Positions 1 through 11,469 of a DNA stretch of 64,000 nucleotides are shown here, one piece after another; within the stretch, counting starts at the first letter, position 1, and each line of letters opens with the position of its first letter. Source of the stretch: Enoplolaimus lenunculus (Eukaryota > Nematoda > Enoplea > Enoplida > Thoracostomopsidae); the NCBI GenBank assembly GCA_030248215.1, contig JASANG010000691.1, positions 1-64,000 of the forward strand. Reading direction: 5' to 3'. A program made the position numbers and the translations under genes. A model generated the notes under the pieces. It saw only the letters and a list, made by a program, of their open reading frames with translations. It was not told the origin of the DNA and made no database searches.

Positions 1-215
1 TTCAGTCGACGACGAAAATCTAAAATACAACAAATAAAATAAATACCTATGTTCGACTAAGGTTATTTCACAAATAATAGAGCAAAAAATAAGATTAAAA
101 TGAAATTTTTGGTGAAATGCATTTTTCACTTTCCGGTTCCGGTTCCGGTAAAATTTTCAAATTCCGGTTCCGGTTCCGGTAAATTGTAATTCCGGTTGCA
201 CCCTGCCCTGAAGGT
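1..215. repeat. End of a CCGG-rich inverted-repeat element
   Basis: Repeated TTCCGGTTCCGG blocks run from about 120 to 195 and end in CCGGTTGCACCCTGCCCTG. The reverse complement of that end (CAGGGCAGGGTGCAACCGG) resembles the termini of the element at 52859-53581, and a related start lies near 1817. The other end would be outside the window. It is probably a non-autonomous DNA element; no coding capacity is seen. Confidence 0.5.
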
Positions 216-2189
216 TGTTAAGTGATATTCGCCTTTGAAAGTTTTAGCAGCGAGATCATTGCAGCAGCCGGGTTTGTAAAAAGATATTCGAATTACACTT
301 GCACAGAGCCAGCTTATAGCGTTAAAATTTGTTTTGCTGCAAAAACTTGAACGGTGTGAATAGTTTGTTATATCCCTAAAGTGGTATTAAACATTAAGAG
401 TGAGTTATGCAATCAACTGCGATAATCTCCTGGTGGTACATATATTTTCAACGTATCGATCTTATTTGGTTCTGCGTATACTGTAGATTTTTTAAGCTTT
501 CATTTGTTTTAGTTTGTAATCATTAAATCGATGCTTTTGACGTATATATTCAAATATGTCCTTGGACGCCAAATTACTGGTTTTGGGTATTAAATTAAGT
601 ATATAACTTACAACAGGTAATAGCTGCAATACGCAAACTTCGTCGACGAATAAGTGGCTCGCACCAAGGGAAAATTGTCGGAATAGTATCCTAATTCATG
701 TTTTAAGCAAATAAGACGCAAAAATTTTAATTTTTACTTTATCAGAGTCTGACATCTGTGATTGTATAATCTCCCGGTTTTCGATTTTCGTCAATATTTG
801 CAAGTTATACATTTTGTTGTTGAAACTTACGTGTATTATTCAGAGTTTTAAAGTTTTTAGCATCGTATCAGCGTGTACCTTGACTTCAAGTTTTTATCCA
901 AAAATCAAGTAATTGATTACTATCCGATATTTTTTGAAAGTATATATTTGTTTAATAATTTTTAATTTTGAAACAAGCACTCATTAACGAAATGTTACAA
1001 TTTTATTGAATTTTTTAATTAACGTTTTATCACTTCAGATGAAACGATCAAATGTTGCAATGTTTAATAATTGTGCTAAATGTTTCGCTCGGATTTTCTT
1101 AAATTTGCGGTAAAGCAATCTGGTAATAAATTAGCTGTCTAGGTTCTGTTCAGTTTACGGGATTTGAGGAATTCGACTGCACTCTGCTTTCTATATATTA
1201 TTCATGCATTTTTATGCTTCCGGTGAATTGTGTATTAATACTTCGTTCATGTTACCAATTGTACGTTACTTGCTTGTTTTGTAAATTTGTAAGCTGAGCG
1301 TAGCACAAATAAAATATTATTTAAAAGGGATTCGTTGATAACTGGTAAGTGTCCGAGTTGAAACTTAATAGATTACAGTGATTTCTTTACTAATACGGAC
1401 GTTTTGGAGTTGGCTGACTTAAAAATAACTATGAGAAAAGATTTTCCAGTTTTGAATGAATATGTGCAAGAATTGTTATTTTAAATTTTTTAAATTTTGA
1501 AATTTTAATCGAAATTTGTACTTGAGTGCTGTGAAAATGTTCCACTTCACCATAATTTCTCTGTGAGTGTTTTCACAAAAAGGAACTCTGCGTGTACAAT
1601 TGGTAAAGTGAACTGTATTAATTGTTTTGGCTATTTTAAATATACCTAAATGCTTTTATATATTCGTTGCGTAGTATTGAATAGATGAACGGTAAATACT
1701 GTAAAAGTAGGTTAGTAATAGGAAAGGGATCTTATTTAGTGAAGTCAGTGCAAAAAATTGTCCTTCATCAATTCATAAAGATGTTTAACTGTTTGAAACC
1801 GGGGACCATATTGAGATCAGGGCAGGGTTGGAACCGGCCCGGAGGTACGGCCCGGCCCCCGACCGTGAACATCACCCTCGGCTCGGGCGTGGCCCGCATG
1901 GGCCCGGGCTCGCAAATTTTAGATTTTTTGGAGTACAAACAAAACATCAAACAAGCGGTATAGTGGTTGGCAAATCAAGTACTTGCCATTAAACAAATAT
2001 AAACGTTTCCATGCAAAACGTTCAACCGAATAGCAGGAAAATAATTTTTAGACCAATGTCTAGGTTTTCGCCTGCGTCTGTTGTGTGTGTACTGAGTGTC
2101 GGATCAGGGCGAGACCTCAGACAGAAAGAGATAAAAATTAACAGTTACAATTCCGAATGGATTGATTTTTACCTACGAACTGAGTTGTC

Positions 2190-2420
2190 GCCACTAGCGG
2201 ATGCAAAGGGGGCGGGGTTGCGTACGCTCCCACCAGAAATTTTTCTGTGCTAAAAAGGTAATGTCCGTACCTTACAATTTTTCCCCTCGGAAAATGTTTT
2301 GTAAAAACGATAAGGTCCCTAATGTTTCCTCAGAAACTTTTTTGTGATAAAATGATGTCAGACAATTTTTGGTGATAAAATGATAAGGTCCCTACCTTAA
2401 TTGTCGCATGATGGAAACTG
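2190..2420 (+). repeat. GATAAAATGATAAGG repeat copy
   Basis: It begins with TAGCGGATGCAAAGGG and a G-rich run, then contains several spaced copies of GATAAAATGATAAGGTCCC. A second copy in the opposite orientation lies at 61875-62030, inside an intron of the inhibitor gene. The shared order of the blocks shows that this is a dispersed family; its class is unknown. Confidence 0.5.
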
Positions 2421-2814
2421 AAGTTAACGTTTAATGATTTTTTGATGTCATTATTGCTCTGAAATCAGTCTCGGAGCCAATTGCAGAAGTTCGGCCAACC
2501 CATATATCCCACGAAAACCAATGGTGGGGGTTATATTTTGGCAGAGCTTTTTACGTTTAGGCTTAGGAATATATACTTACACTACGTTTACGGCCGGCAC
2601 TATACATTGGTGTAAAACGGTGAAGTAAACTGTGCTTTAAATTTTTTCTCTGGCTTAGGCGTAACTTCAGATGTATTTTGGATTAAGTGGTTTCGTTATT
2701 TTCTGTTTGTTACTAGGTGGGGGTTTTATTTTTGCAGAGCTCTAAACGAACGGTGCCGAGGCTAAATTAAAAAAGGTTCGTGCCAAAAATGTATCTTACT
2801 TTTATTTCCTAAAT

Positions 2815-2984
2815 CAGCTTTACGGGACTACACAAACTGGATCAAATTGGATTCCGCCAGAGTCAAACGTGCGACTAAGTTAGTCAAATTTAACTCTGCC
2901 GTATTGGAATTTGACTCAGGTTGTGTACAGTCCCGTAGAGCCTATTTCGGAGAGTGTGAATTTGACTCACCATTTTTTGCAGTG
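2815..2984. repeat. CACTG-type MITE, left-truncated copy
   Basis: The right end reads GACTCACCATTTTTTGCAGTG, matching the termini of the complete copy at 11255-11464. The interior repeats GAGTCAAATTTGACT blocks in both orientations around a central axis. The left terminus is missing. Non-coding. Confidence 0.65.
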
Positions 2985-3204
2985 TTAGCTAGATAATTTC
3001 GTGCTGAAATAGGATTGAAAACAGTGTATAAAATGCTTTATGGCTCGAAAAAATTCCGGCATATGATATCATTGCATATTAGTAAAAGTCCGTTTCGCAG
3101 TTTATAATTGAGCAGATAGACTAAACTGAATATGGGTTAAAGATGTTTTTGAAAGAGGGCCGTCCCGTTTTGTAGTGGGTCCGTGAAAGAGTCGGCTTTT
3201 GTAG

Positions 3205-3315
3205 ACTACGTTTTTTTTGCTTAGGCTTAGGAATCTGCTTTTGCAGTGCTTAGGCTTAGGAATACGCTTTTGCAGCGCTTAGGCTTAGTAATACGCTTAA
3301 TCCACTGTTACGGCC
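3205..3315 (+). repeat. TTAGGC-core repeat, partial
   Basis: Three GCTTAGGCTTAGGAAT units spaced about 33 bases apart are followed by a CTGTTACGGCC end. These are the core and right end of the TTAGGC MITE family seen complete at 5273-5475. Confidence 0.5.
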
Positions 3316-4797
3316 TTATGCGGAATTCACGTTTATAATCGGAGCAGGCGGGACACGGTTTGTGCCATGTTGATTCGACGTCAACGTTAAAATACGAGCA
3401 CTCACATCGGGTGAACAGACAACTCGAATGTCATATGACATTCACTTACAAAACGCTGTCAGAAGATCAATGTGTACAAGAGTCGATAAGTCACGTGATA
3501 CTGTGGGACATTTATGCGAATATCATATGATATTCCAAAATTATAACGAATAACATGATATTCAGCGAGTCAGTTTAATTTTCGTGTGCTAATAAATTAA
3601 TGTAAAGTCGGACAGCAGAAGCACAGCTCAGCTTAAAATAACAAATACATGTCTGCAACTTCATTTCCGGGACAAAGCCGGTTAGAAAAACAGTGTCATA
3701 ATTCAAAAATTCAAATTTCAAATTCTACAAATTGGGCATATATGTTACCTCTCAAGTATGCAGACATTTGAAAATATATGTAATATTCGCTGACAATACA
3801 TCGAATATCATATTATATTGAAGGACAAAAGGTGACCTACACATGATGATAGCAGAGAAATACGACTTTTTGAATATGATATGGGGTCTATTAGCAGACA
3901 AAATGTAACCCCATAGGCTAATAAGGAAAAAGGTGTCCCAAACTGCCCCGGTTATAACCTGAACCGCGCATTAAAAGTAACATTGGCCGATGTTTTGATT
4001 CACCTGTTTAGAATCTCCTGTGCTTGCAACCGATTCACGGCGGGCGGTAGGCCCTCAGAAAATTTAATTAAAGAAAATTTTTCTATTAGGGGGTGCATGT
4101 TTCTCATTGTGGAAAGCATTTAAATGCCCAATTTTCCATAGTTTTGCAAAAAATTGTATTTATTCAAAGCGTTTTTATGCGGATTACAAATAACTAGAGC
4201 TGGTTGACAATACGTAGCGAGAGGGGTAGCATCTAGGAAGCCGTAATAAACATCAGTTTAATTTGTTCTTGTTCGGGTCGCTGCAGTAAAACTTGTACAT
4301 CTTGCCAAATAAATGTCACAGTTGGACAAACTAATATTGCGAAAAATTGAAAATATTCGGCTAAAACCTTCGCTGTTGAAACACGGCATGATGTCAACTA
4401 AATTGAAATTGGGTTTTATAACGGCAAGTTTTAATTTTACGTAGTTTACTTTTCAAAATAGCTCACTGTTTTATAGAATATTTAAGCGGCCAGCAAACTG
4501 AAATGTAGCTGAACGGGACTATCGTAAACAACATTTTTGATGACAAAAAATTTCTTTTCTCAAAATATGTGACCTGCGACAAACTAATAAGTTTAAAATA
4601 AACTACAGTATATATACATTTCATCTGGTCAGCCCAAATAAAAAAGTTTGGGCGATGCCCATGACAAGTTGCTATGACTACGTCAAAACGTGCCGTACTT
4701 TTCGGGCAAATGTTTGTTGATTAACAACTTTTGATGTTTAGTATATAAACTACATCACGGCCAAAGTTAGTTTAAATGGGAGTCGTAAAAAATATTA

Positions 4798-4930
4798 GCA
4801 TTAAGCATATTCTAAAGCTTAAGCCCAAGCCTCAGCGTTAGGATTATCCTATAACTGAGCCTAAACCTATGCATATTAAGCAAAAAAGTACTCTAAAACT
4901 TTAAGCTCACTGTATTACAGTCCTACAGAA
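4798..4930 (-). repeat. TTAGGC-core repeat, reverse-oriented and degenerate
   Basis: GCATATTCTAAAGCTTAAGCC, CCTAAACCTATGCATATT and AAAGTACTCTAAAACTTTAAGC appear in the same order as in reverse-oriented family members such as 18527-18720. The terminal inverted repeats are badly worn. Confidence 0.45.
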
Positions 4931-5272
4931 GAATGGTTAGCCCTGAAACATGGGTGGTTGCGATTGCGAATATAATGAAAATTCATTAGTTTTTGATTTT
5001 TATAGCAAAGTAATAAATTTCGGTTGTTTTCTGTAGTCTCATAACAAAGCCGTCTGCCACAGCAAAGCGTATAAGCTTGATCGGGTGGCGGGTGTGTACA
5101 AGAGACCCAGGTTTCGAAAATTTGGTGATCTGAACATTTTGACATATTTTAACAAATCGTTTACGTATGATCTATTTGTACGATATTGTAAAAACGACTA
5201 TTTTCAACTAATCCGTTTTCACATGAATGTTTTATTTCTTATCTCAGACCTCAAACAAATCATTCAAACCAT

Positions 5273-5475
5273 GGCCCATGTACAGATCAGGGGTGGAACG
5301 TTTTTCTGTGGGACAAGAAAAGAGTACGCTTAAGCTTTAGACTAATTTTTCTGCTTGGCTTAGCCTTAGGCTTGCGAATATGCTCATTCTTACGCTTTAG
5401 TCATTGGCTTAGGCTAGGCTTAAACTTAGGAATATGCTTATAATACTGTTGCGCCCCTCTTCTTTACATTGGCCC
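5273..5475 (+). repeat. TTAGGC-core MITE, near-complete copy
   Basis: The left end is GGCCCATGTACAGATCAGGG and the right end is CCCCTCTTCTTTACATTGGCC, an imperfect inverted pair of about 25 bp. Inside is a conserved GCTTAAGCTTTAGACTAATT block followed by degenerate TTAGGC repeats and TAGGAATATGCTTATA. No coding capacity. It lies about 300 bp upstream of the first thioredoxin ATG. Confidence 0.7.
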
Positions 5476-5744
5476 GAATCATCATGACACTCAGCTTTAA
5501 GTTTTGCTTATAAGAATCACCTTTAACCTTCGCTTAACAGTATTAACCTGCGTACATGGTCGTAGCCAGCTGAGGTTTCATGGGTTAAATTATTTCTTGG
5601 GATTTTTTAGTGCAGTCGGTTTTTAGGCATTTTTAAGTTAGCAACCCAGAAAGTTCCCTTCGAAAATACAGAACTAGACACCCGTAACCAGTTTGCAAAT
5701 TTGAGGTTAACGGGCATTACGTTATAACTTGTTTTATTCAGGTG

Positions 5745-5753
5745 TATATAAAA
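5745..5753 (+). promoter_or_regulatory. Possible TATA box of thioredoxin gene 1
   Basis: TATATAAAA lies 40 bases upstream of the ATG at 5793. The spacing would give a very short leader. No transcript evidence is available, and in such AT-rich DNA the match may be chance. Confidence 0.3.
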
Positions 5754-5792
5754 AATATACAAGCCGTTTGGCAAACCTGTCCATTCGTCAAA

Positions 5793-8700
5793 ATGATACA
5801 AGTTGTTGAAACTCAGGTAAGTCTATTTGATTTCGCGGATTTTGTAGTGCATATATTTTTTGTTTATTCAGTGTCGATGTTTGCTCAAAAATTAATGATA
5901 TGAAATTTTGAAATTGTTTACAAGATATCAAACAAATGGCCAATGCAACGAATATGTGTGGTACAGTATTATAAGCGTATACCTAAGCCTAAGCCAAAGC
6001 GTAAGAGTGGTTCCGCCCCAGATGTTCTCACATGGGCCAAACAAATTGTATTTTTAACCTTGGACTCGAAGTAGATTTATGCGCAAAAGGTCTAACAACA
6101 AAACTATTTCACACTTAATACAAGGTCCGTCAGCCGTATAAAAGTGTCCGTAAGTAAACTTGCAGTAACAATTTTGGTTTCACAATATCTTCGAAAATGC
6201 AACTGCAAATTGCACGCACAAGTTGTACAACACTACAACGGCTTGGATGTGTGTGAATCGGGTTTCTTAGCTTGGCAAAGGTATATATTTTCAGGAATCT
6301 TGGAACAAAATGTTACAGGATACGAATAAGCTGATAATTGTTAAATTTTTCGCTGAATGGTGTGGTTGCTGTCGTCAAACAGCGCCACAATTTCGGGTAA
6401 ATCTTTTTTAACGCTTTTTATTAGTAGTATTCGATGAAATGCGTGCTGCAATCAAATTAGTACTCTCTTACATTAATCGTCCAGGCTGGGTTCGATTATT
6501 TTATTGCGAATTGCAAATATTGCATTTAGCGTTGATCAAATCACGAATAGATTTGCTGATCTGACAGAAATAATTTTCACTAACTGACTTTCGTAAGTGA
6601 AACGATATTTGACTTCTTCGAACCTAAAAGATAACCTAAGCCTAACCACAAACCCTTGTTTTCTAATCTATACAGCTTAGGCCTCGAAATAGGCTCATCC
6701 ATCCGCTTAGGCTTAGACGTAGGCTTAGGTTTAGGAATATGCTTATACTACTGTTCCGGCGTTTTTCTATACATGGGCCTATACATATCTTTATTTATTT
6801 TTGTGTTATTTTTAAGAAATTCGCCGAAACGCATACAGATGTATTGTTTTTGAAAATTGATGTTGATAACGACGAAATGGCAAGTTTTAACTGTACCTTT
6901 AAATTACAAAAAACTAAAAAACTGTTTTATTAGCTAACTAAAAACCGATATTATCGTGTAGGAATTGTTGCTCGGCCAATGAAAAGCGCAGGGCTTCACA
7001 TTATCCAAGGTGGGAAACTTACGACCAGGAGTGCAGCACAGTCACTTCTGTACGACAGCATAGTTTTGGTTGGAAGAATTTGAAAAGTAGTGTATGATTG
7101 AGACCCCTGAATATTCCGTAGTTCGGTAGGGAAAGTTAGAGATTTAGGCGAGGTTCGTAAATCAGGAAAAGGGGAAAAGTTAAATGTATAGGTTTCCTCT
7201 AAGTCTGGACGGAAGGAACCTTTTCGTTGGTTTTTCTAAAAAATTGGTATGTGTGGTTCGGTTTGGAAAACGGAAAAAGTGGAAAAATGCAAAATTAACG
7301 CTTAATCACACGAATATTTTCTAGTTCATCTGAGGCCTACTTTAATGCTAGGATTCGAACCACCTGGGATTTCGGGATATGGACGATAGTAGGATTTTGG
7401 AATTTCTCGATGTGGTTGAAGGTGAAATTTTGGGATTTCGGGATTTGATTGAAGGTGGGATTTCGGAATTGTGGGATTTCGGTATGTGATCGAAGGCGGG
7501 ATTTTGGAATTTCGGGACATGGTCGAAGGTGAGATCTTGGGATTTTGGAATTTCGGGATGTGGTCGAAGGTGTGATTTTGTGATTTTGGGATATGATCGA
7601 GGGTGGAATTTTGGGACTTTAATATTTGTGGGATTTTCGGATTTTGAGATTTCAGAACATAATCGAAGGGGGATCTTGGGATTTCGTGATATGGTCGAAG
7701 GTATGATTTTGGGATTTTCGGATTTCGGGATATGGCTGATGGTGGGATGCTCCTGAAGTTTAAGCCTATACCTAAGCCTAAGTCTAACCCCAAGTCTAAG
7801 GCTAAGCCTGATATTTAGCTCAAAGGCCATTTAAGATTTCTGTGTTTTTAAACCATAACCTATTCCTAAGCTTCAACCTAAGCTAAGCCTAGAATTTGGT
7901 CCAACGGTCATTCAAGAAATAATCTATGTTTAAACCAAGCCTTAGACTAAGCTTAGCGTAAGCCTAAGCTTAAGCCTAAGCCTATTACGCTTAAGCACCT
8001 CTAAAGTCTACATCTAAGCTTGCGCCAGATCTTACGCCTAAACGTCTAATGCTAAACCTAAGACCAATAGAAAGAGCCTTGCATGCTAATCCGAAGACAG
8101 AGTCTTGCCTAATCCTAAACCTAATCTCGAGCTAAAGGATTGTCTAATCCTAAACCTAAGCTTAAACCTCAAGCTCAAGGCATTGCTAGCGTTGAACTCT
8201 ATAGAAATCATAAAATCCCGAAATAACAAAATCCCACTACAAACAAAAGCTATTAATTTTTTAACTGGGACGGTGGGATTTTGAGACGGCAGTTAAGTAT
8301 ACATGGGCCAATTTCGGCAATGATGTATTCTGCCCTTGGCATTACGCAAATGTGGGGTAGGGGGTAACTTTTCAGTTATAACAGAGTGTTTTGTTCTTCA
8401 GGGACGCAGCCGCCCCGCGGACCCCCTGTGATTTGAAGAGATACTAAGCAGGGTGGGGGGGCTTCCGCTTCTCAAGCCCCCTGCACTAAGCATTTCATTA
8501 TTGAAACCGCTAAAATTATTAAATCGGTTTTGAAAAGTTTGGTGCTTTAGTATGAGAACCGGTTAGCGCGGGGGGGTTTAAGGGTTCGGCAGAACCCCAT
8601 CTTGGTATCCATTCAAATTGCCGGACGGCTGGGGCTTTCACAATTTGTCAAAATATACGTGACAGATTACGGCGGGGGAACTTTTCTAATGTGGAGGGAA

Positions 8701-10086
8701 CTACAAAAGTGCCTGAATCCTGTACATTTTAAATTTTCCACTTTCCCCGTTTTCCAAACAAAACCTGTGCTTCAGATTTGCTCAACCAACTCAGGGATAA
8801 CCTTAGCGTTTAAATTTACCGCTTTTCCCGTTTTTCAAAGACACTTTACACTATAGATTTTCCATACCAAACCAGGGAGTATGCAGATGTATGAATTTTC
8901 CACTTTTACAGTTTTCCCAGCCAAACTTACGCTTGTAATTTTCCAACCAAACCAGCGCAATTCCTACCCGTCATACAGGAGTGACTTCGCTGGACTCCTG
9001 GTCATAACTTTTCCACCTTGGATCATTGGAAGTCCCTGTGCAATACATGGGCCTCTTGCTAGACCCACACGTTTAGGCGTATATACATTACTGTGTTAAG
9101 TAGCCTGCCATACTCAATGTAGCTGATAGGGACAACAGAATTTTCAACTTACAAATCACCTTTAGCTGGAACAAAAACTTTTTAGATGAGACGCCTGCCA
9201 CTTCTGCAATAATTTCACTTTATGCAAAAGCAAACATTCAAATTCCGAAGTTGGACAAAGACTTTTGTAAACAAGGAGCGTTTGCGTCATGAACCATATC
9301 TCCCGCGGCTACGCTCTGGGCGCACAGGCCATTCATTCAGTTGTATAACTGTTTTAGAGCCCACTTGCAGATGAACACGAAGTCGAATCAATGCCAACGT
9401 TTGTATTATTTAAAGACGGAAAGGTGGTCGTAAGTTTAGCGACGCCAAAGCCAATATTCTCAATAAATGTGTAGAGCAATTATCACCAGTTAGCGATAGA
9501 TTCTAAAGCTCACTAACTACGGTCATTGCGAATCTCAATATTGTTAACCTGACCATTCATTGGTTCGAAACCTACAAGACCTATCACCAACGGTTTAATC
9601 GCTGATCCGCAGCTATTTTTGACCGTTACGGCCCATGTAAACATCAGGGGCGGAATGTCATTTTGCGGAACTGCAATAGAGTACGCTCAAGCTTTAGATA
9701 CATATTTTGCTTAGGTTTCGGCTTAGGCTTTTACTTTACCTTATACTTATATTACTGTTACTGTCCTGTTTTATACATTGGCGACAGTTACTAATATTTC
9801 TGTATCACTTATCGCCGTAATCCTTGTGAAAACAATGTGGTTCTTAAAATCGGTTTCTAAAATAAACACTGTATTTTGAGATATTTCTATTTGTAATCGA
9901 TTTTTGAATACATAAACCAATTTTCGTGTTTCCACAATTCTGTAGTACGAAGTAAAACTGTGCCATAAAAAACTGTGGGTACAGCGCTGATTGTTAATAC
10001 ATTTTTAAACTTTTTAGCAAAAAGTTGTCGGATCAAAAATGGACGAAGTTAATGAAGCGATAAAAAAACATTCTTCAATGACTTAA
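5793..10086 (+). CDS. Thioredoxin, five exons, CGCC active site
   Basis: A small cytosolic-type thioredoxin of 109 residues; no signal peptide is seen. Exons are 5793-5816, 6295-6396, 6817-6879, 9358-9429 and 10018-10086, all joined in phase 0. The product starts MIQVVETQ, then has the active-site stretch FFAEWCGCCRQTAPQF in exon 2, the strand LFLKIDVDNDE in exon 3, and MPTFVLFKDGK with the conserved cis-proline in exon 4. The length fits classical thioredoxins of about 105 residues. Oddities: the active site is CGCC, not CGPC; the position of the buried catalytic Asp (VDF) is Lys (VKF); and intron 3 begins with GC (ATG then GCAAGT), a GC-AG intron. Intron 3 is about 2.5 kb and full of repeats. 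The next gene downstream is a paralogue with the same intron positions. The family call is firm; exact exon edges were set by eye. Confidence 0.88.
5961..6038 (-). repeat. TTAGGC-core MITE fragment in intron 1
   Basis: ATAAGCGTATACCTAAGCCTAAGCC is followed by GTTCCGCCCCAGATGTT and a terminal ATGGGCC. This is about half an element, in reverse orientation within the first thioredoxin gene. Confidence 0.5.
6630..6779 (+). repeat. TTAGGC-core MITE in intron 2
   Basis: CTTAGGCTTAGACGTAGGC, then AGGAATATGCTTATACTACT, GTTCCGGCG and a terminal TACATGGGCC match the right half of the family. The left part is worn. It lies just upstream of exon 3 of the thioredoxin gene. Confidence 0.5.
7284..7350 (-). 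repeat. tRNA-derived SINE, 3' part
   Basis: On the minus strand it reads GGTTCGAATCCTAGCATTAA, a good RNA polymerase III B box, followed by a body ending near AAAATATTCGTGTGATTAAG. The same B box and body occur at 34515-34680. The tRNA-like head is replaced by a minisatellite at 7360. Confidence 0.5.
7360..7750. repeat. GGGATTTCGGGATATGGTCG minisatellite
   Basis: Imperfect tandem units of roughly 25-50 bases, built from GATTTTGGAATTTCGGG and ATGGTCGAAGGT, fill this part of thioredoxin intron 3. They create two overlapping minus-strand open frames of about 155-160 codons with a repeated SRNPKIP peptide, which I regard as artefacts. Confidence 0.7.
7755..8200 (-). repeat. Degenerate CCTAAGC (TTAGGC) block
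   Basis: Many variants of CCTAAGCCTAAG run through the block, broken by short unrelated pieces. This looks like several overlapping reverse-oriented TTAGGC elements, or an expanded core. No terminal inverted repeats can be assigned. Confidence 0.45.
9630..9782 (+). repeat. TTAGGC-core MITE, complete copy in intron 4
   Basis: The left end is GGCCCATGTAAACATCAGGG and the right end is CTGTTTTATACATTGGC. Between them are AGCTTTAGA and GCTTAGGTTTCGGCTTAGGC. It is about 153 bp long and sits between exons 4 and 5 of thioredoxin gene 1. Confidence 0.65.
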
Positions 10087-10155
10087 GCGTAATGTTTTAC
10101 AAGATTCACAGAAAATATAACACTATTACCTTCGTAAACCAAATTTTAGTGCAAC

Positions 10156-10489
10156 CAAGAGTGGATGATATAAAGAGTGTGCAACTGGGTACATTCTGTG
10201 AGCAAAACAATGTACCCCAGCGCACGTTGCGTTTTGCGCCGACCCCCCTCCCTTATTTAAAGGGGGGGGGGTTGAAATTTCCACAGAGTGAAAAAATACA
10301 TAATATACCATGCCAAAAAGTTCTTCGTATGAGTCTTAAAACTACAGAATATTATATCATGGGACATTGACCCCCACTCTAAATAAGGGGGTACAGCAAA
10401 AAAGCAACGCGTGGTGGTACATTCTGTGCCACGCGAAATCCGACAGTTGCATATTCTTGTTTGGGATCATCCACTCTTGATACTATCTA
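10156..10489. repeat. Inverted-repeat element GAGTGGATGAT
   Basis: CAAGAGTGGATGAT at the left is matched by its exact inverse ATCATCCACTCTTG at the right. Inside, GGTACATTCTGTG and a G/C homopolymer with CTTATTTAAAGG also recur in inverted or mirrored form. It is about 334 bp and non-coding, just 3' of the first thioredoxin gene. Confidence 0.55.
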
Positions 10490-10639
10490 TTTCTGAATAA
10501 GATATTCACGTTTTTGATCGATATTTTTATGTATTTTAACCGATTATAACTCGCCAAATTAAATATAACTTTAATATCAAACAATTGGTCGAAGTTACGT
10601 TTTCGAGCAGTCCCGTATTTATTTAACACAAATGTTTCA

Positions 10640-10735
10640 CTGCAATAGCGTAAGCTTAGGCGTTTGATTCTGCTTTGGGTATTGGCTTGGGCTTAGGTTT
10701 ACGTTGAGGCTTTAGACTATAGATTAATATGCTTA
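10640..10735 (+). repeat. TTAGGC-core repeat fragment
   Basis: GCGTAAGCTTAGGCGTTTG and TTGGGCTTAGGTTTACG are followed by an element-like TTAATATGCTTAAGC. Termini are not recognisable. Confidence 0.35.
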
Positions 10736-11041
10736 AGCTAAAAAGTAGCATTGGCCAAATATTTTTAGTAAAAACATGTGTGTATGATCTAGTAATATGC
10801 GAACTGAAAGCAATAAACTGTTGAAATGAATAAACTGTAGTTGTAGTTTTCAAATCTGCGCTCATATTCTCAAATGCGTATAGCACCTATAGCCAGTTAA
10901 CTAATAAGTCGTGTAACTTTTCTGACAAAATTTTGAATATCCGGATATCAAAAAATATTCAGTGCCCTTCACACCAGCCATGCATTTCAATTTTGAGGTT
11001 GATTTCACGCTTTTCGAAACTCATCCTCGGTACAGTCTGAG

Positions 11042-11185
11042 TTAGACACAATGTGCTTTTTGCTTGCAGCATCCATCATTGGTTCTTGATCGCCTCAACG
11101 CTTTAAAAGCGCAATCCTTTATGCGATTACCTTGTTCATCCGTAAACCAATAAATTGGTAGTTTTCTGCCTGGAATTCCGCTCAT
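11042..11185 (-). CDS. Possible 47-codon frame, unknown
   Basis: An ATG-initiated minus-strand frame starts MSGIPGRKLPIYWFTDEQGN and ends in TAA. Its composition (basic, with WFTDE and CC motifs) looks more protein-like than most short frames here. An in-frame CAAG/GTAATC could be a splice donor, which would make it a first exon. I recognise no family, and it may equally be chance or a gene remnant. Confidence 0.15.
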   Translation of the reverse strand: MSGIPGRKLPIYWFTDEQGNRIKDCAFKALRRSRTNDGCCKQKAHCV

Positions 11186-11254
11186 TTAAGAAGCTAAAAA
11201 GCTTACGATTTGTGCGAAACGAAGATCGTACATAATAGATTGGACCGACCGCTA

Positions 11255-11464
11255 CACTGCAAAAAATTGTGAGTCAAATTGACTCTCTCCGAAATAGGCT
11301 CTACGGGACTACACAAACTGAGCCAAATTCGACTCCAATAGAATCAAATTTGACTCGCTAAATCGCACGTTTGACTCTGGCGGAGTCGAATTTTGACTCA
11401 GTTTGTGTAGTCCCGTAGAGCCTATTTCGGAGGGAGTCAATTTGACTCACCATTTTTTGCAGTG
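11255..11464. repeat. CACTG-type MITE, complete copy with TA flanks
   Basis: The ends are CACTGCAAAAAATTGTGAGT and GACTCACCATTTTTTGCAGTG, nearly perfect inverted repeats that continue through GACTC...CCGAAATAGGCTCTACGGGA, so the whole 210-bp element is close to a palindrome. It is flanked by TA on both sides, as expected for Tc1/mariner-type insertion. No transposase; non-autonomous. Confidence 0.8.
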
Positions 11465-11469
11465 TAGAA

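Larger units (their letters stand above)
216..5700. other. Gene-poor repeat region upstream of the thioredoxin cluster
   Basis: No open frame here has an ATG together with recognisable protein motifs or plausible splice structure. The stretch holds fragments of several repeat families: a GC-rich patch at 1815-1920, a GATAAAATGATAAGG repeat at 2190-2420, a CACTG element at 2815-2984, TTAGGC-like repeats near 2550, 3215 and 4800, and ATATCATATGATAT palindromes near 3430-3550. Confidence 0.6.

Noticed and set aside
7326-7830. Two overlapping minus-strand frames of 155-160 codons with SRNPKIP repeats
   Set aside because: They follow a minisatellite inside a thioredoxin intron and overlap in two frames with the same repeated peptide.
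10092-10370. Plus frame after thioredoxin gene 1 as an extra exon
   Set aside because: It runs through the inverted-repeat element at 10156-10489 and has no motif; the thioredoxin ends properly at 10086.
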